Source: Glandiceps talaboti (lineage: Eukaryota; Hemichordata; Enteropneusta; Spengelidae). From it: a DNA stretch of 64,000 bases. Under the pieces are notes generated by a model. It searched no databases, was not told where the DNA came from, and saw only the letters and a program-made list of their open reading frames with translations. The DNA is taken from positions 3,232,922 to 3,296,921 of the forward strand of contig NC_135563.1 of NCBI RefSeq assembly GCF_964340395.1, written 5' to 3'. This document shows, piece after piece, positions 41,801 through 47,489 of this stretch (the first letter of the stretch is position 1; each line of letters starts with the position of its first letter). The position numbers and the translations under genes were made by a program.

Positions 41801-43547
41801 TAAGAACAACCATGTGATTAAAAGTGATTGCAAAGTCCTGGAAAAAAACCAAAATTGAACAAAAATTCTGAGACTTTGTGTGTCCCTAAAAAAAGTTTTC
41901 AATGATATGCACCTGAAAATTTGTTGCAATATTACAATCTTCAACTCGTTCCCAAAGACTACGGGGCCTAGAGCAATGCATTATATTATACCAATTACCA
42001 TAACCACAAAACGGACACTTTAGTCACAACTTTAACTTAGCTTTGGGGTCCTTTTTTCAGAGAAATTAGACTAATATTGGACTTTAGTGAGAATTTCTGT
42101 CAATAGTTTGTTAGAAACCCTTAGAAAGTGGCTCTGCTACAACCATTTTCACATGTCTGTTGTTGAAATTTAAAAAATGTTTCGCTGTGGATTACGCTCA
42201 CCATGGAGGTAGAAACACAGTCCTTCCCTAGGCCCTCTATGCATTTAGTAAGCATCATAGTGGCAAGTTTGTATTTCTTCAAATCTATTTCAAAATTATT
42301 TCTTTCAGCAAATACGCCGCCAGACACCGGGTGTATATTAGTCATTGTGGTGATGTACCACAGACACACTGTCACAAGGAAGTTCAACCCTGTACCATAG
42401 TTTTACATCCAATCGTAAATGTTACGTGCCACATTCGATTTGCCAAATCGTACACATGGATGTGTGTACTCCGTACATGTAGTCTGTGGGAACACACACA
42501 CCAGTCTGTATTTTGTAAATGGAAAGAAAAACCTACATCTGCTATACATTAATGACCTGCCACAATTGATTAATTCCAAAATTCGTTTATTTGCAGATGA
42601 TTATTTGATATATCACACTATTCATAGCCAAAATGATCATAAAATTCTCCAGGATGACTTACGTCAACTCGAAAGTTGGCAAAGACTAAATGGCTAATGC
42701 AATTTAATCCATCCAAATGCTCAGTTATCAGAATGACCAGTCCAAGACTCAAACCAAAGACTTTCGATTACATGTTATGTAACCAGAAATTACACCTGTT
42801 GATTCAAACCCATTCCTTTGCGTAGAGCTTTCTTAATATCGACAACACAGTGAAGAAAGCAAATTCTGTCATGGGCCTTGTGAAAAGAAATCTCCACTTT
42901 GCGCCAAAGAAACCAAAGTTCTTGCTTATCAATCAATTGTAGGTACGACCAACACTTGAATATGCTGCTTCAATATGGGATCCATACATACAAAAGAACA
43001 TAACAAAGATGGAGAAAGTACAACGGTCTGCAGCCAGATTCGTTTGTGGTGATTATAATCGACATAGCAGTGTAACAACTATGCTTGAAAATCATACATT
43101 ACAAACCCGTAGAAAAGCGGCTAGACTTACGATTCTATACAAAATCAGAAAAGATGATCTGTACGCGTGTCAAAAGTCAATGCACAAACGTCTCTCACCA
43201 CTCTCAGTGAGAAACGTTTGTCTACACGACTCCATCCAGCTAGATATAAACACCTTGATTCAAAAACTGAAATTGTCAAGAACTCATTTTTTTACCAGAA
43301 CAATTGGAATGCACTACCCTCTTCTGTCATCGAATCGCCTTCGACATCACCATTCAAGACAAGACTTAGAGATATCTTAACCTTTGCCCCCCCCCCCTCC
43401 AGCTAGATATAAACACCTTGATTCAAAAACTGAAATTGTCAAGAACTCATTTTTTTACCAGAACAATTGGAATGCACTACCCTCTTCTGTCATCGAATCG
43501 CCTTCGACATCACCATTCAAGACAAGACTTAGAGATATCTTAACCTT

Positions 43548-43586
<39 letters not shown>

Positions 43587-43950
43587 CGTGTTACTCGTAA
43601 AAGGAGGCGGTGTGTCAATTATTTATCCAAAACCTACCGTCAGAATGTTCCAACACTTTTAGAAATTCAGCAAACATTCCCGGTACTTCGCTTTCGATGA
43701 CCATACGCACCAGTAATTCTGCAGCCTTTTCCTGTGACTCCCGGTCTTCTACCTTTCGAATGTGTTCTTTTTCACTCCCTGTTATTCCCACAGTGAATCG
43801 ATCGAGAATTTGAGATGGTGTCAAGTCGCGTACAAGTCGTTCAGCGAAAAGTTCAAGTAACCCCTTCTGTTGATCCGTATCGCTTTGTACAACCATCCTG
43901 ATAGCGGTTATGAGTTCGTGTGAGTGGTATCGTTGCTCTCAAACTGAATG
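527..43950 (-). CDS. IFIH1-like: MDA5-like RIG-I-like receptor gene, partial (C-terminus off the left edge)
   Basis: This is the gene-level entry; exons are listed separately. Known role of the family: cytosolic sensing of viral double-stranded RNA by a DExD/H helicase, with signalling through CARDs to MAVS. Ten exons were found whose GT–AG borders and phases fit throughout: 43638–43896, 39251–39613, 38233–38304, 17561–17848, 14070–14486, 12972–13165, 12164–12410, 2860–3051, 1568–1827 and 527–838. They total 2604 coding bases, 868 codons. Order: CARD1 (about residues 1–104), CARD2 (105–200), acidic linker (208–340), Hel1 (345–540), helical insert (540–690), Hel2 (690–868). Human MDA5 is 1025 residues, so only the roughly 150-residue C-terminal RNA-binding domain is missing. 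Motifs V and VI ([18 protein letters not shown]) and the RxxDPF and [12 protein letters not shown] segments resemble MDA5 more than RIG-I. Intron 3 is 20.4 kb and intron 7 is 9.1 kb. An extra in-frame CARD1 exon lies in intron 1. Confidence 0.93.
1089..1378. repeat. ACAG/AC microsatellites and a poly-C run
   Basis: In RLR intron 9, an (ACAG)n tract passes into (AC)n up to about 1206. After a short unique stretch come a C14 run (1281–1294) and a further (AC)n tract (1300–1378). Confidence 0.95.
1568..1827 (-). CDS. IFIH1-like: RLR exon 9: pincer and helicase motif IV
   Basis: Residues 678–764, entering in phase 1 and leaving in phase 0; acceptor TTTGTAG, donor GTAAAT. It contains [19 protein letters not shown] (pincer/Hel2 entry), motif IV as [18 protein letters not shown], and the [17 protein letters not shown] loop that precedes motif IVa. 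The order and spacing match RIG-I and MDA5 Hel2. Confidence 0.94.
2401..2846. repeat. 45-bp minisatellite, about 10 copies
   Basis: The unit begins TATCTAGTTAGTAAACAGTG and is 45 bp. It lies in RLR intron 8 and ends about 14 bp from the exon 8 donor. Because 45 is a multiple of three it gives a long plus-strand open frame that has no sign of being a gene. A G-run (2317–2331) sits to its left. Confidence 0.95.
2860..3051 (-). CDS. IFIH1-like: RLR exon 8: second half of the helical insert
   Basis: Residues 614–677, 64 codons, phase 1 at both ends; acceptor GGTTACAG, donor GTGACA, which departs from the usual GTRAGT. The segment [17 protein letters not shown] is highly conserved in RLRs. It is followed by [16 protein letters not shown] and [15 protein letters not shown] 45-bp minisatellite begins within about 14 bp of the donor, so repeat-length changes happen right next to this splice site. 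Confidence 0.92.
3410..11741. repeat. 42-bp minisatellite, about 198 copies (8.3 kb)
   Basis: The unit begins GGCAGTGAGGGGTGACTGTA and continues through ATACTACCATTGATAATTACA. It fills most of RLR intron 7. Variable sites are mainly C/T in GAYTGTAT, A/G in TATRTACT and A/G in CTRCC. Higher-order structure is visible: about 955 bp at 3785–4740 recurs almost unchanged at 5885–6840 (offset 2100 bp, 50 units), and rare variants such as GTGAAGGGT recur at offsets of 1302 and 798 bp (31 and 19 units). Several units near 9130–9510 are shorter by 1–2 bases. There are stops in every frame. Confidence 0.98.
12164..12410 (-). CDS. IFIH1-like: RLR exon 7: start of the helical insert domain
   Basis: Residues 532–613, phase 0 in and phase 1 out; acceptor CTAACAG, donor GTAAGT. 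It starts [14 protein letters not shown], matching the LCANLD segment of MDA5. It then has [19 protein letters not shown] and [12 protein letters not shown], which match the MDA5 pattern of DPF, IM..IQ and DFGTQ.YEQW. This insert between the two RecA folds is specific to the RLR/Dicer helicase group. The following intron is 9.1 kb, mostly the 42-bp minisatellite. Confidence 0.94.
12972..13165 (-). CDS. IFIH1-like: RLR exon 6: DECH box and motif III
   Basis: Residues 467–531, entering in phase 1 and leaving in phase 0; acceptor ACTACAG, donor GTGAGG. It contains [14 protein letters not shown] with the DECH box (474–477, Walker B and ATP hydrolysis), [10 protein letters not shown], and motif III as [12 protein letters not shown]. 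Most RLRs I know have Pro where this one has Leu after TAS (residue 514). The exon ends QHILQ and joins directly to LCANMD in exon 7, as in MDA5. Confidence 0.95.
13225..13420 (-). mobile_element. LINE/SINE 3'-end-like fragment
   Basis: On the minus strand this segment ends with AAATAAATTTCAATTCAATT, a short A/T-rich tail closing in (CAATT)n, as CR1/L2-like elements and their SINE partners do. No coding sequence is visible, so the family is uncertain. It lies in RLR intron 5. Confidence 0.45.
13421..14069. other. Rest of RLR intron 5
   Basis: Plain A/T-rich intron sequence. I see no gene or element, apart from a short purine-rich stretch near 13950. Confidence 0.6.
14070..14486 (-). CDS. IFIH1-like: RLR exon 5: helicase motifs Q, I, Ia and Ib
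   Basis: Residues 328–466, phase 1 at both ends; acceptor TGTTACAG, donor GTAGGC. It contains the Q-motif-like LRDYQ (345–349) and Walker A APTGSGKT (366–373, with K372 the expected nucleotide-binding lysine). Next come the motif Ia region [18 protein letters not shown] and the Ib-like segment [13 protein letters not shown]. The match to MDA5 and LGP2 Hel1 is clear and without gaps. A short leader ([15 protein letters not shown]) completes the linker. Confidence 0.95.
14573..14991. mobile_element. MITE-like repeat with TAGTCCC ends and two internal units
   Basis: The element begins TAGTCCCCGC and ends CAGGGACTA, so its ends are short inverted repeats (TAGTCCC). Inside are two related units of about 130–140 bp, each starting AACAAAATGGCTGC and GGCAGCCATATTGG-like, continuing through a TATATGTCATAG-like stretch and a TACCAA(C/A)TTTGAA(T/A)(G/A)A stretch. 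The last part has ACGGACGGACGGA repeats. ACA flanks both ends, a possible 3-bp target duplication. It is in RLR intron 4. No protein is encoded, so the superfamily is not assigned. Confidence 0.7.
15475..15810. repeat. 54/57-bp minisatellite, 6 copies
   Basis: The unit contains GTCGGCTATGCATGGGATCC and AGAATTTACTGGAAAGTCTT. Copies differ by a 3-bp TAT indel, so the plus-strand frame stays open ([14 protein letters not shown] per unit). I see no start context, splice support or known family for it. RLR intron 4. Confidence 0.95.
15860..17455. other. RLR intron 4, non-repetitive part
   Basis: A/T-rich intron sequence of 1.6 kb. I see no coding signal or recognisable repeat here on either strand. 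Confidence 0.6.
17456..17540. repeat. (ACAGT)n microsatellite
   Basis: About 17 copies of a pentanucleotide, with one T/A-changed copy. It begins roughly 20 bp from the RLR exon 4 donor. Confidence 0.95.
17561..17848 (-). CDS. IFIH1-like: RLR exon 4: acidic linker between CARDs and helicase
   Basis: This exon has 96 codons, phase 1 at both ends, with acceptor TTTTACAG and donor GTTGGT. The product is strongly acidic and hydrophilic (for example [16 protein letters not shown] and [14 protein letters not shown]), with no recognisable fold, as expected for the linker joining the tandem CARDs to the helicase core. A pentanucleotide ACAGT microsatellite lies about 20 bp beyond its donor. Exon 3 is 20.4 kb away. 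Confidence 0.75.
17965..18266. repeat. Minisatellite of about 53–60-bp units, 5–6 copies
   Basis: Units contain AATAGCTAGTCTGGAAGGTG and TCATGATGGGTGCCCTGAAC. Length variants carry or lack a CATGTATA block. It is the first of four arrays placed end to end in RLR intron 3. Confidence 0.9.
18277..19205. repeat. 25/29-bp minisatellite, about 35 copies
   Basis: The unit is AGTCAATGACACAGTATAAC plus AGTAT. Some copies have an extra AGTC (29 bp). It directly follows the 17965 array. Variants (AGTTTAG, AGTGTAG) cluster on the right side. Confidence 0.95.
19333..20125. repeat. 26-bp minisatellite, about 30 copies
   Basis: The unit is TATACAATGTGACAGCTCTA plus TGGAAG. Some copies lack the GGAAG part. 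RLR intron 3. Confidence 0.95.
20463..21364. repeat. Degenerate tandem repeat, left part, split by the LTR element
   Basis: Imperfect units contain CACCTAAAACTAAACCAGCT, ATACACATACA and GATTTGTCCCACCTACA(T/C)TTTG. The same sequence resumes after the BEL/Pao element at 27834–27905, so this array was the insertion target. Confidence 0.85.
21365..21820 (-). repeat. BEL/Pao 3' LTR (in element orientation)
   Basis: 456 bp. Just inside it, at about 21821–21835, the element strand is purine-rich (GGGCGGGAGGA), as expected for a polypurine tract. Confidence 0.95.
27378..27833 (-). repeat. BEL/Pao 5' LTR (in element orientation)
   Basis: 456 bp, apparently identical to 21365–21820. The interior begins at 27377 with a short segment (TTGGTGCCGAGACC on the minus strand) in the position of a primer binding site. 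The reading frame starts about 30 bp inside. Confidence 0.95.
27834..27905. repeat. Degenerate tandem repeat, right part
   Basis: This continues the 20463–21364 array (CACCTAAAACTAAACCAGCT, ATACACATACACAGAT) on the far side of the LTR element. Confidence 0.85.
27910..30545. other. RLR intron 3, unannotated stretch
   Basis: A/T-rich sequence of 2.6 kb with short direct near-repeats around 28130–28420 (ACATAAACTCA-like phrases). No coding sequence that I can support on either strand. Confidence 0.55.
30546..30612 (+). CDS. Possible terminal exon of a nested plus-strand gene
   Basis: A good acceptor (TACTGTTTGTTTGCAG) is followed by an open segment reading [20 protein letters not shown] then KM and a TAA stop, and an AATAAA signal lies about 110 bp further on (near 30724). 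This is the layout of a last coding exon with a 3' UTR. I recognise no family and found no upstream exon, so it may be chance or the remnant of a processed fragment. Confidence 0.3.
30750..31890. other. RLR intron 3, unannotated stretch
   Basis: A/T-rich intron sequence. No gene or recognisable element seen. Confidence 0.55.
31893..32273. mobile_element. MITE, copy 1 (about 380 bp)
   Basis: This matches 46003–46376 over its whole length with many point changes. The ends are imperfect inverted repeats of about 30 bp: the left end is GCCTAGAAAAGATTGTTTGG then TTC, and the complement of the right end is GCCTAATGAAAAAAAATGTG then TAGTTC. Shared internal phrases include GCCGACCCTAAACTTTTTT, AATAACACAGAGACCAT and AATCTACCTACCCCACCT. 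It is a non-autonomous DNA element by structure; the superfamily is not assigned. Confidence 0.75.
32274..33188. other. RLR intron 3, unannotated stretch
   Basis: A/T-rich sequence with no gene or element that I can support. Confidence 0.55.
33190..33770. repeat. Degenerate tandem repeat of about 110–130 bp, 5 copies
   Basis: Diverged units each run TTTCATTTTTGCTAAAATAT, a GATCA(C/T)(T/A)TG-like stretch, ATTTGGTTAGTGTTGGCCTA and CATTTCTACA. The strong divergence marks it as much older than the other arrays in this gene. Confidence 0.75.
34130..34765. repeat. 53-bp minisatellite, 12 copies
   Basis: The unit begins TATACAAACCCAGTCTATGG and continues ACACATATGACCTAGTAGTT. Copies are almost identical. 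RLR intron 3. Confidence 0.96.
34932..35118. repeat. 26-bp minisatellite, 7 copies
   Basis: The unit is ATTTTTAAATTGGTACAGTC plus CTGTTC, with essentially no variation between copies. Confidence 0.96.
35130..36280. other. RLR intron 3, unannotated stretch
   Basis: A/T-rich sequence of 1.15 kb without a gene or element that I can support. Confidence 0.55.
36285..37082. repeat. 33-bp minisatellite, about 24 copies
   Basis: The unit is GTAGAAATCATTTGACTTAG plus TCAGACTATGTGA. Copies are almost identical, one being 2 bp short near 36933. A 33-bp unit keeps a minus-strand frame open for about 230 codons ([11 protein letters not shown] repeated) in the sense direction of the RLR gene, but nothing indicates it is an exon. 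Confidence 0.97.
37083..38232. other. RLR intron 3, end next to exon 3
   Basis: Contains a degenerate tandem repeat of about 40 bp in four copies (37710–37870, GGGGCAGAGTATGGTGGAGT then GAGGTGTATTTCTTTATCA). The rest shows nothing that I can support. Confidence 0.7.
38233..38304 (-). CDS. IFIH1-like: RLR exon 3: short linker exon
   Basis: This 24-codon exon, too short to appear as a long reading frame, was found by splice phase. The acceptor is TTCAG at 38305–38309 and the donor GTGAGT at 38232, phase 1 at both ends. It encodes [16 protein letters not shown] followed by a serine-rich tail (SSSSQNTSG). It joins exon 2 and exon 4 in frame. It belongs to the flexible linker between the CARDs and the helicase, which is poorly conserved in the family, so support is from splice sites and phase rather than homology. 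Confidence 0.65.
38696..38880. repeat. GT and TATG microsatellites
   Basis: In RLR intron 2, a (GT)n tract, a (TATG)n tract (about 38755–38830) and a second (GT)n tract (about 38840–38880). Confidence 0.97.
39251..39613 (-). CDS. IFIH1-like: RLR exon 2: end of CARD1 and CARD2
   Basis: Residues 87–207, 121 codons, phase 1 at both ends. The acceptor is TTCTTACAG and the donor GTACGG. It begins with the last CARD1 helix ([17 protein letters not shown]). CARD2 follows, with [31 protein letters not shown] and [20 protein letters not shown] in the usual CARD helix spacing and the conserved RG–W–L–L–L pattern of helices 4 and 5. The exon closes with an acidic Ser/Asp stretch that opens the linker to the helicase. 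The 2.2 kb duplication breaks inside this exon at about 39561. Confidence 0.9.
40018..40203 (-). CDS. Possible signal-peptide exon inside RLR intron 1, copy 1
   Basis: This 62-codon open frame starts with ATG and a hydrophobic leader ([20 protein letters not shown]), continues [20 protein letters not shown] and [14 protein letters not shown], and ends at a good GTGAGC donor (40017), phase 0. This is what a first exon of a small secreted protein looks like. I do not recognise the family and find no second exon. It may be a chance open frame or a gene fragment carried into the intron. Confidence 0.25.
40345..41214 (+). mobile_element. LINE fragment (Jockey/CR1-like RT end), copy 1
   Basis: This is the 3' part of a non-LTR retrotransposon, antisense to the RLR gene. 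Frames in order read [20 protein letters not shown] (reverse transcriptase with the FADD catalytic box), then [14 protein letters not shown] and [16 protein letters not shown], and finally [14 protein letters not shown] near the C-terminus. All are typical of the Jockey/CR1-like superfamily. It is 5' truncated and interrupted by frameshifts and stops, so it is inactive. It ends at a poly-C tract. Confidence 0.85.
41051..41396 (+). repeat. Nested 164-bp direct repeat with poly-C tracts, copy 1
   Basis: The last part of the LINE fragment (from TCCAGCTAGATATAAACACC to TTAACCTTTG) is present twice in a row, at 41051 and 41215, each copy ending in poly-C (12 C, then 27 C). A repeat unit bounded by C runs suggests slippage or unequal exchange at the G/C tract. 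The same structure is at 43235–43585 in the second unit. Confidence 0.9.
41447..41797 (-). CDS. Duplicated chimeric CARD1 exon in RLR intron 1
   Basis: This 117-codon exon is open throughout. It has a TTACAG acceptor at its upper end and a GTAGGT donor at its lower end, both phase 1, matching exons 1 and 2. From the amino end it has three parts: residues [18 protein letters not shown], a copy of the start of exon 2; 13 residues [13 protein letters not shown], a translation of what is 5' UTR in the parent copy; and a full CARD1 copy beginning [10 protein letters not shown]. If included, the protein would be CARD1–CARD1–CARD2–helicase with 117 extra residues and no frame change. Whether it is spliced in cannot be seen from the sequence, and an assembly artefact is possible because the copies are almost identical. 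Confidence 0.6.
42202..42387 (-). CDS. Possible signal-peptide exon, copy 2
   Basis: This is the copy of the 40018–40203 open frame made by the 2.2 kb tandem duplication, identical in translation. The same doubts apply. Confidence 0.25.
42529..43398 (+). mobile_element. LINE fragment, copy 2 (from the tandem duplication)
   Basis: This is the same fragment as at 40345–41214, carried along in the 2.2 kb duplication and identical to it as far as I compared by eye, so it is not an independent insertion. It provides an internal clock: any difference from copy 1 postdates the duplication. Confidence 0.88.
43235..43585 (+). repeat. Nested direct repeat with poly-C tracts, copy 2
   Basis: This is the duplicate of the structure at 41051–41396, with C runs of 11 and 35. 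The run lengths differ between the two units while the surrounding sequence does not, showing that the C tracts are the fastest-changing part. Confidence 0.9.
43638..43896 (-). CDS. IFIH1-like: RLR exon 1: start codon and CARD1
   Basis: Residues 1–86 plus the first base of codon 87. The start is the ATG ending at 43896. It lies about 50 nt below the expected transcription start for the TATA box at 43973–43980, and the same frame upstream meets a stop at about 43940. The sequence is a CARD-like helical fold, with key stretches [31 protein letters not shown] and [13 protein letters not shown]. The exon ends in codon phase 1 at a GTAGGT donor (43637). The last CARD1 helix ([12 protein letters not shown]) is supplied by exon 2. 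A near-identical copy lies at 41447–41705. Confidence 0.88.
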
Positions 43951-44276
43951 TGAATTTCGTCAGCATCGTGGATATTTATACTAAATCGGTGTAGTATCGG
44001 TAAAGGTGCTCACAACAACATGTGCAGGGGAGGACCTGACAATCTGTTGTTCATGGGAATCCCAAAATGGCGGACTATCTGATTATGGAACAAGACTACA
44101 TCCGATTGGCTGATACCAATCAATGCCACTACTTTAAACCAATCAACAATGGCATACCTTACGACGGTCATCCTATATTCTAAATATAGGTTGTACAGGG
44201 TTGTCCCGGCAGCAGAGGTAATATTACATAATGACTCACAAACATAGCTGACTAGGGAATTTTCGTTAATCATCAT
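43940..44276 (-). promoter_or_regulatory. RLR core promoter and proximal elements
   Basis: Read on the minus strand. A TATA box (TATAAATA, 43973–43980) predicts initiation near 43945–43950, giving a 5' UTR of about 50 nt. Upstream are a YY1-like CCGCCATTTT (about 44064–44073), CCAAT/ATTGG boxes near 44104, 44114 and 44138, and GAAAATTCCC (44255–44264), one mismatch from the NF-kB consensus. Single motif matches of this kind arise by chance. The TATA placement relative to the CARD1 start codon is the strongest part. Confidence 0.55.
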
Positions 44277-44384
44277 AAAAGTCTGACAATTTTTACCGCT
44301 TTCGTTATAATTGTGTGAAACATGAAATTGAACGATATTAAAGTAGCCTTTAGTAATTATAATTCAGATTTAGTTTATTTGGCA

Positions 44385-44900
44385 ATAGTCAATCAATCAA
44401 TCAATCAATCTTTAATGCATAACAACATGCCATAGCAAGCTTAAGCATGGTAAAGCATACAAAAATAACACAGAAATAAAGTGAATAGTATGATTATAGT
44501 ATAAAAAATCAAAAGAAACGTACATCCGAGGATAACACAAGAAAGCAATCGACATTTGCTTTCATTGTGGTCCTCTATTTCAAAATGGCAGTAGGCCTTG
44601 AAATATACAAAGAAACATTAAAATAACTTCTAAAAACGATAATACAACTAAAAATATATAAGCTTACATCACGTATTTTCACTGTTGGTAAGCATTAGAT
44701 TTTAAACGATTTCTTGAATACATTTTTAGACCGAGACTATCTTATGTGACAGTTGGTAAACTGTTCCATTCTGCAGTACCAGTATAGTACCTAAAAGAAT
44801 CAAGAAGCTTGTTCGTTTCAAGATTTAAATTTCTGTACAATATACAGTCGGTTCTTGTGGGAATGGCCATCATTTAGGAAATATAAATAGGGGAGGGGCA
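44385..44900 (-). mobile_element. LINE 3' fragment
   Basis: On the minus strand, frames read RNLNLETNKLLDSFRYYTGT followed by AEWNSLP, the pattern found close to the C-terminus of many LINE ORF2 proteins. Next come a 3' UTR and a (GATT)n tail at about 44385–44410. It is broken by stops and frameshifts and strongly 5' truncated. A minus-strand open frame at 44927–45283 just upstream may be more of the same element, but I do not recognise it. Confidence 0.6.
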
Positions 44901-45289
44901 GATTTTACTTTGACTCATTGTCTTACTTAACTTAAAGTTTGTACTATTATTTTATGGTTTGTATCCAATCGCTGCCACCGATATAATACATTCCACTGCT
45001 GAAACATCCCATGTACTGTTATTAAGAACGTATCAGTCATGGTGTAGGGGGAAGAGTGGGTCTCACAGGAGTGTTCAGGGGAACACTTTGTTAAGATATT
45101 TGGGATAATGTGACGGTATGGGGATATGTTGACATAGCCTATAGGTCCCGACAGTGTCACGTTCATCGTCGTAAACCACAGCCTCTTTTTAAGACATCGT
45201 CCGAGACACCGCGGAAGAAATATTACATCTGGTTTGCGAGAATAGGCAACGTCAGGAGTTCTGGCCTTCAGCTCTAGATCCAAACACAG

Positions 45290-46000
45290 AAATTATTTAT
45301 GTAACGCACGTGTCTTTTACAATGTCACAGGCTGTGGTGGTTGTAGTTAGAAACGACCAATGCCTTCAATGTGGTGGCAGAGTTCGAGACTATACCATTG
45401 ATTCTGGGGCTTTCACATATAGGAAGAAATCAGAATCGGGGGGAGCTGGGATGTTCAATAAAACGGGCTTGTTGATTCAAGTTTCCCAAGGCCTCCAGGG
45501 GGATATTGCTTTGACCATAGCTGGCAAAAACATGCGTTTATTGTTTTATTTCATTGTTTGGTGACTGAACCAGTATACCAATTCAACTGTCACGTAAAGT
45601 AAATGTGTTATCCGTGATAATAAACTCATAAGCTCTTTATTCAAGTTCTATGATATTTCTCAACATTTTGCATGGCCGTTTCTTTTATACGTTTCTTTTC
45701 AAGTTTTGATTCACGTAGACCATATAAAGAGGCCATATTATACTTATCCTCGACAAGCCTAGGGGAGCTGGCACTGTTGTTCGTCTTCAATATGTTGTTC
45801 TTTTACCCTAAATTTTTGTTGATGGTTTGAGCACAGTGATAGAGAAACTGTGGTCTGAACTTTAAACAAGGTACTAGTCACTTATGAGCTAATATTCTAA
45901 AATAATGCTGGCGTTATTAGGTATTTACGAATATTCAAAAACATATCGTCAAAGGAGTTTGCACTGACACTTCACCGGTGACGGTATATTTTGGAAATAC
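45290..46000. other. Intergenic, unannotated
   Basis: Contains an 84-codon plus-strand open frame (45310–45564) that I do not recognise and that has no splice or promoter support. Otherwise nothing seen. Confidence 0.5.
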
Positions 46001-46002
46001 CT

Positions 46003-46376
46003 AAGGCCAAATAAAAAAAAGTTGTTTGGTTCCGGTTACCCGACCCCACCTAGTTTTCATGCCGACCCTAAACTTTTTTTACGTATTCGAGAAACATAAT
46101 AATAAAATCGCAAAAATCGTGAATTCTCGCAAGTAATAGTGTGTGTGGAAACTGGCGTCAATATAAAACTATTCTTCTAATCTGTAATGTCTGTAAGCTT
46201 ATATCTGATAGGAAGAAATAAATAACACAGAGACCATTTGGGAAAAAATGGAAAACTTGAACTAAACACTCACACACATAAAAAAAATATATAATAAAAT
46301 AAAATTTAAAAATCTACCTACCCCACCTATTTTAAAATTGAATGTAATCGGAACCACACATTTTTTACGCCTAATA
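46003..46376. mobile_element. MITE, copy 2
   Basis: Related to 31893–32273. The inverted ends are better preserved here: the left GTTTGGTTCCGGTTAC pairs with GTGTGGTTCCGATTAC from the complement of the right end, each preceded by an A-rich stretch. Confidence 0.75.
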
Positions 46377-46794
46377 ACGCCATTATTTTGCATTTAATAT
46401 GACCACCTCTAGAACATTAGTCTGGACCCCAACTACGGTCTGTGGTTAGACCACAGCTGGTATCCGGACTACTAGAATATTAGCTCACGACTGACCTTGA
46501 CTTTAACATACGAAATCACGATGCCGATATATCGTTCTGTAGACATATACACATTACATGTACCTGTATATTGGTTTCAATAACATACCACAGCTTTGAT
46601 CAAAGCGTGCGAGGGAAGGATTTCATGCATTTTGTATCACCCCAGAAAACGATATTTCCTCGACATTATTTTATTTCGATTGGTATTTCACAAATGTCCT
46701 GAAATATATTTTTTCTTCTACAAACTAAGATAAAAATATATATAGTCAGTTGTACAATTATAGCTTAAACTTTTTCGTTTTTGATCAACTGAGA

Positions 46795-46972
46795 CCCTTT
46801 GGTCTTCCTATCAATACGCCATACGTAATCTTACTCGTCTGACATGGCCGATCCCTTTGGTCTCGCTATCAATACGCTATACGTAATCTTACTCGTCTGA
46901 CATGGCCGATCCCTTTGGTCTCCCTATCAATACGCTATACGTAATCTTACTCGTCTGACATGACCGATCGCG
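46795..46972. repeat. 58-bp tandem repeat, 3 copies
   Basis: The unit contains CCCTTTGGTCTCCCTATCAA and TACGCTATACGTAATCTTAC, with few changes between copies. Confidence 0.93.
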
Positions 46973-47408
46973 CATTACTAGTAATTTCCCTGGCCAATAT
47001 AAGTTTCGACACGACCTTTTGCTCAGTAAATCTATTTTAATGTAATTACCCTGATACCACATTGGCCAAAATGGACCCTCGGCTATGAGTTATAACCTTT
47101 GTCAGGGTTTTATACTTATACATCACAGATGATTTACAAGCCAATGAACCCTCTGTTAATACACGATCGATCATCGTTGATTTTAACTTTACATTGAGGT
47201 TCTGTCTATAAATAATAGCGCGAACCATACAGTTCTCACCAAAATATTTCGAAGCGTCTGAGCTCCTTTTCAGAATTCAAGAATTCAAGTTCAAGAAATC
47301 AATCGGTATATATATAATTATATATACTAAATCCAAAGAATAACGATGTTATAAGTCGTTACTTGTAGCTTCAAGCTTCTTCGGCGATCATTGATTAGGC
47401 GAATGATA

Positions 47409-47484
<76 letters not shown>
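47409..47484. repeat. AT/GT microsatellite
   Basis: (AT)n passes directly into (GT)n, a compound dinucleotide repeat. Confidence 0.97.
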
Positions 47485-47486
<2 letters not shown>

Positions 47487-47489
47487 CCA

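Larger units (their letters stand above)
41745..43935. repeat. Tandem segmental duplication, copy 2 (about 2.2 kb)
   Basis: This is the second unit of the duplication. Its right border at 43935 lies in the 5' UTR just downstream of the TATA box, so the promoter is present only once. It contains the first CARD1 exon, the second copy of the LINE fragment, the signal-peptide-like open frame and the poly-C tracts. Its left end is the exon 2 fragment that became the amino end of the chimeric exon. Confidence 0.95.

Noticed and set aside
44010-44276. 88-codon minus-strand open frame upstream of CARD1
   Set aside because: Overlaps the promoter elements and has no known content or fitting donor into exon 1.
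45310-45564. 84-codon plus-strand open frame
   Set aside because: Not recognised, no promoter, splice or family evidence.
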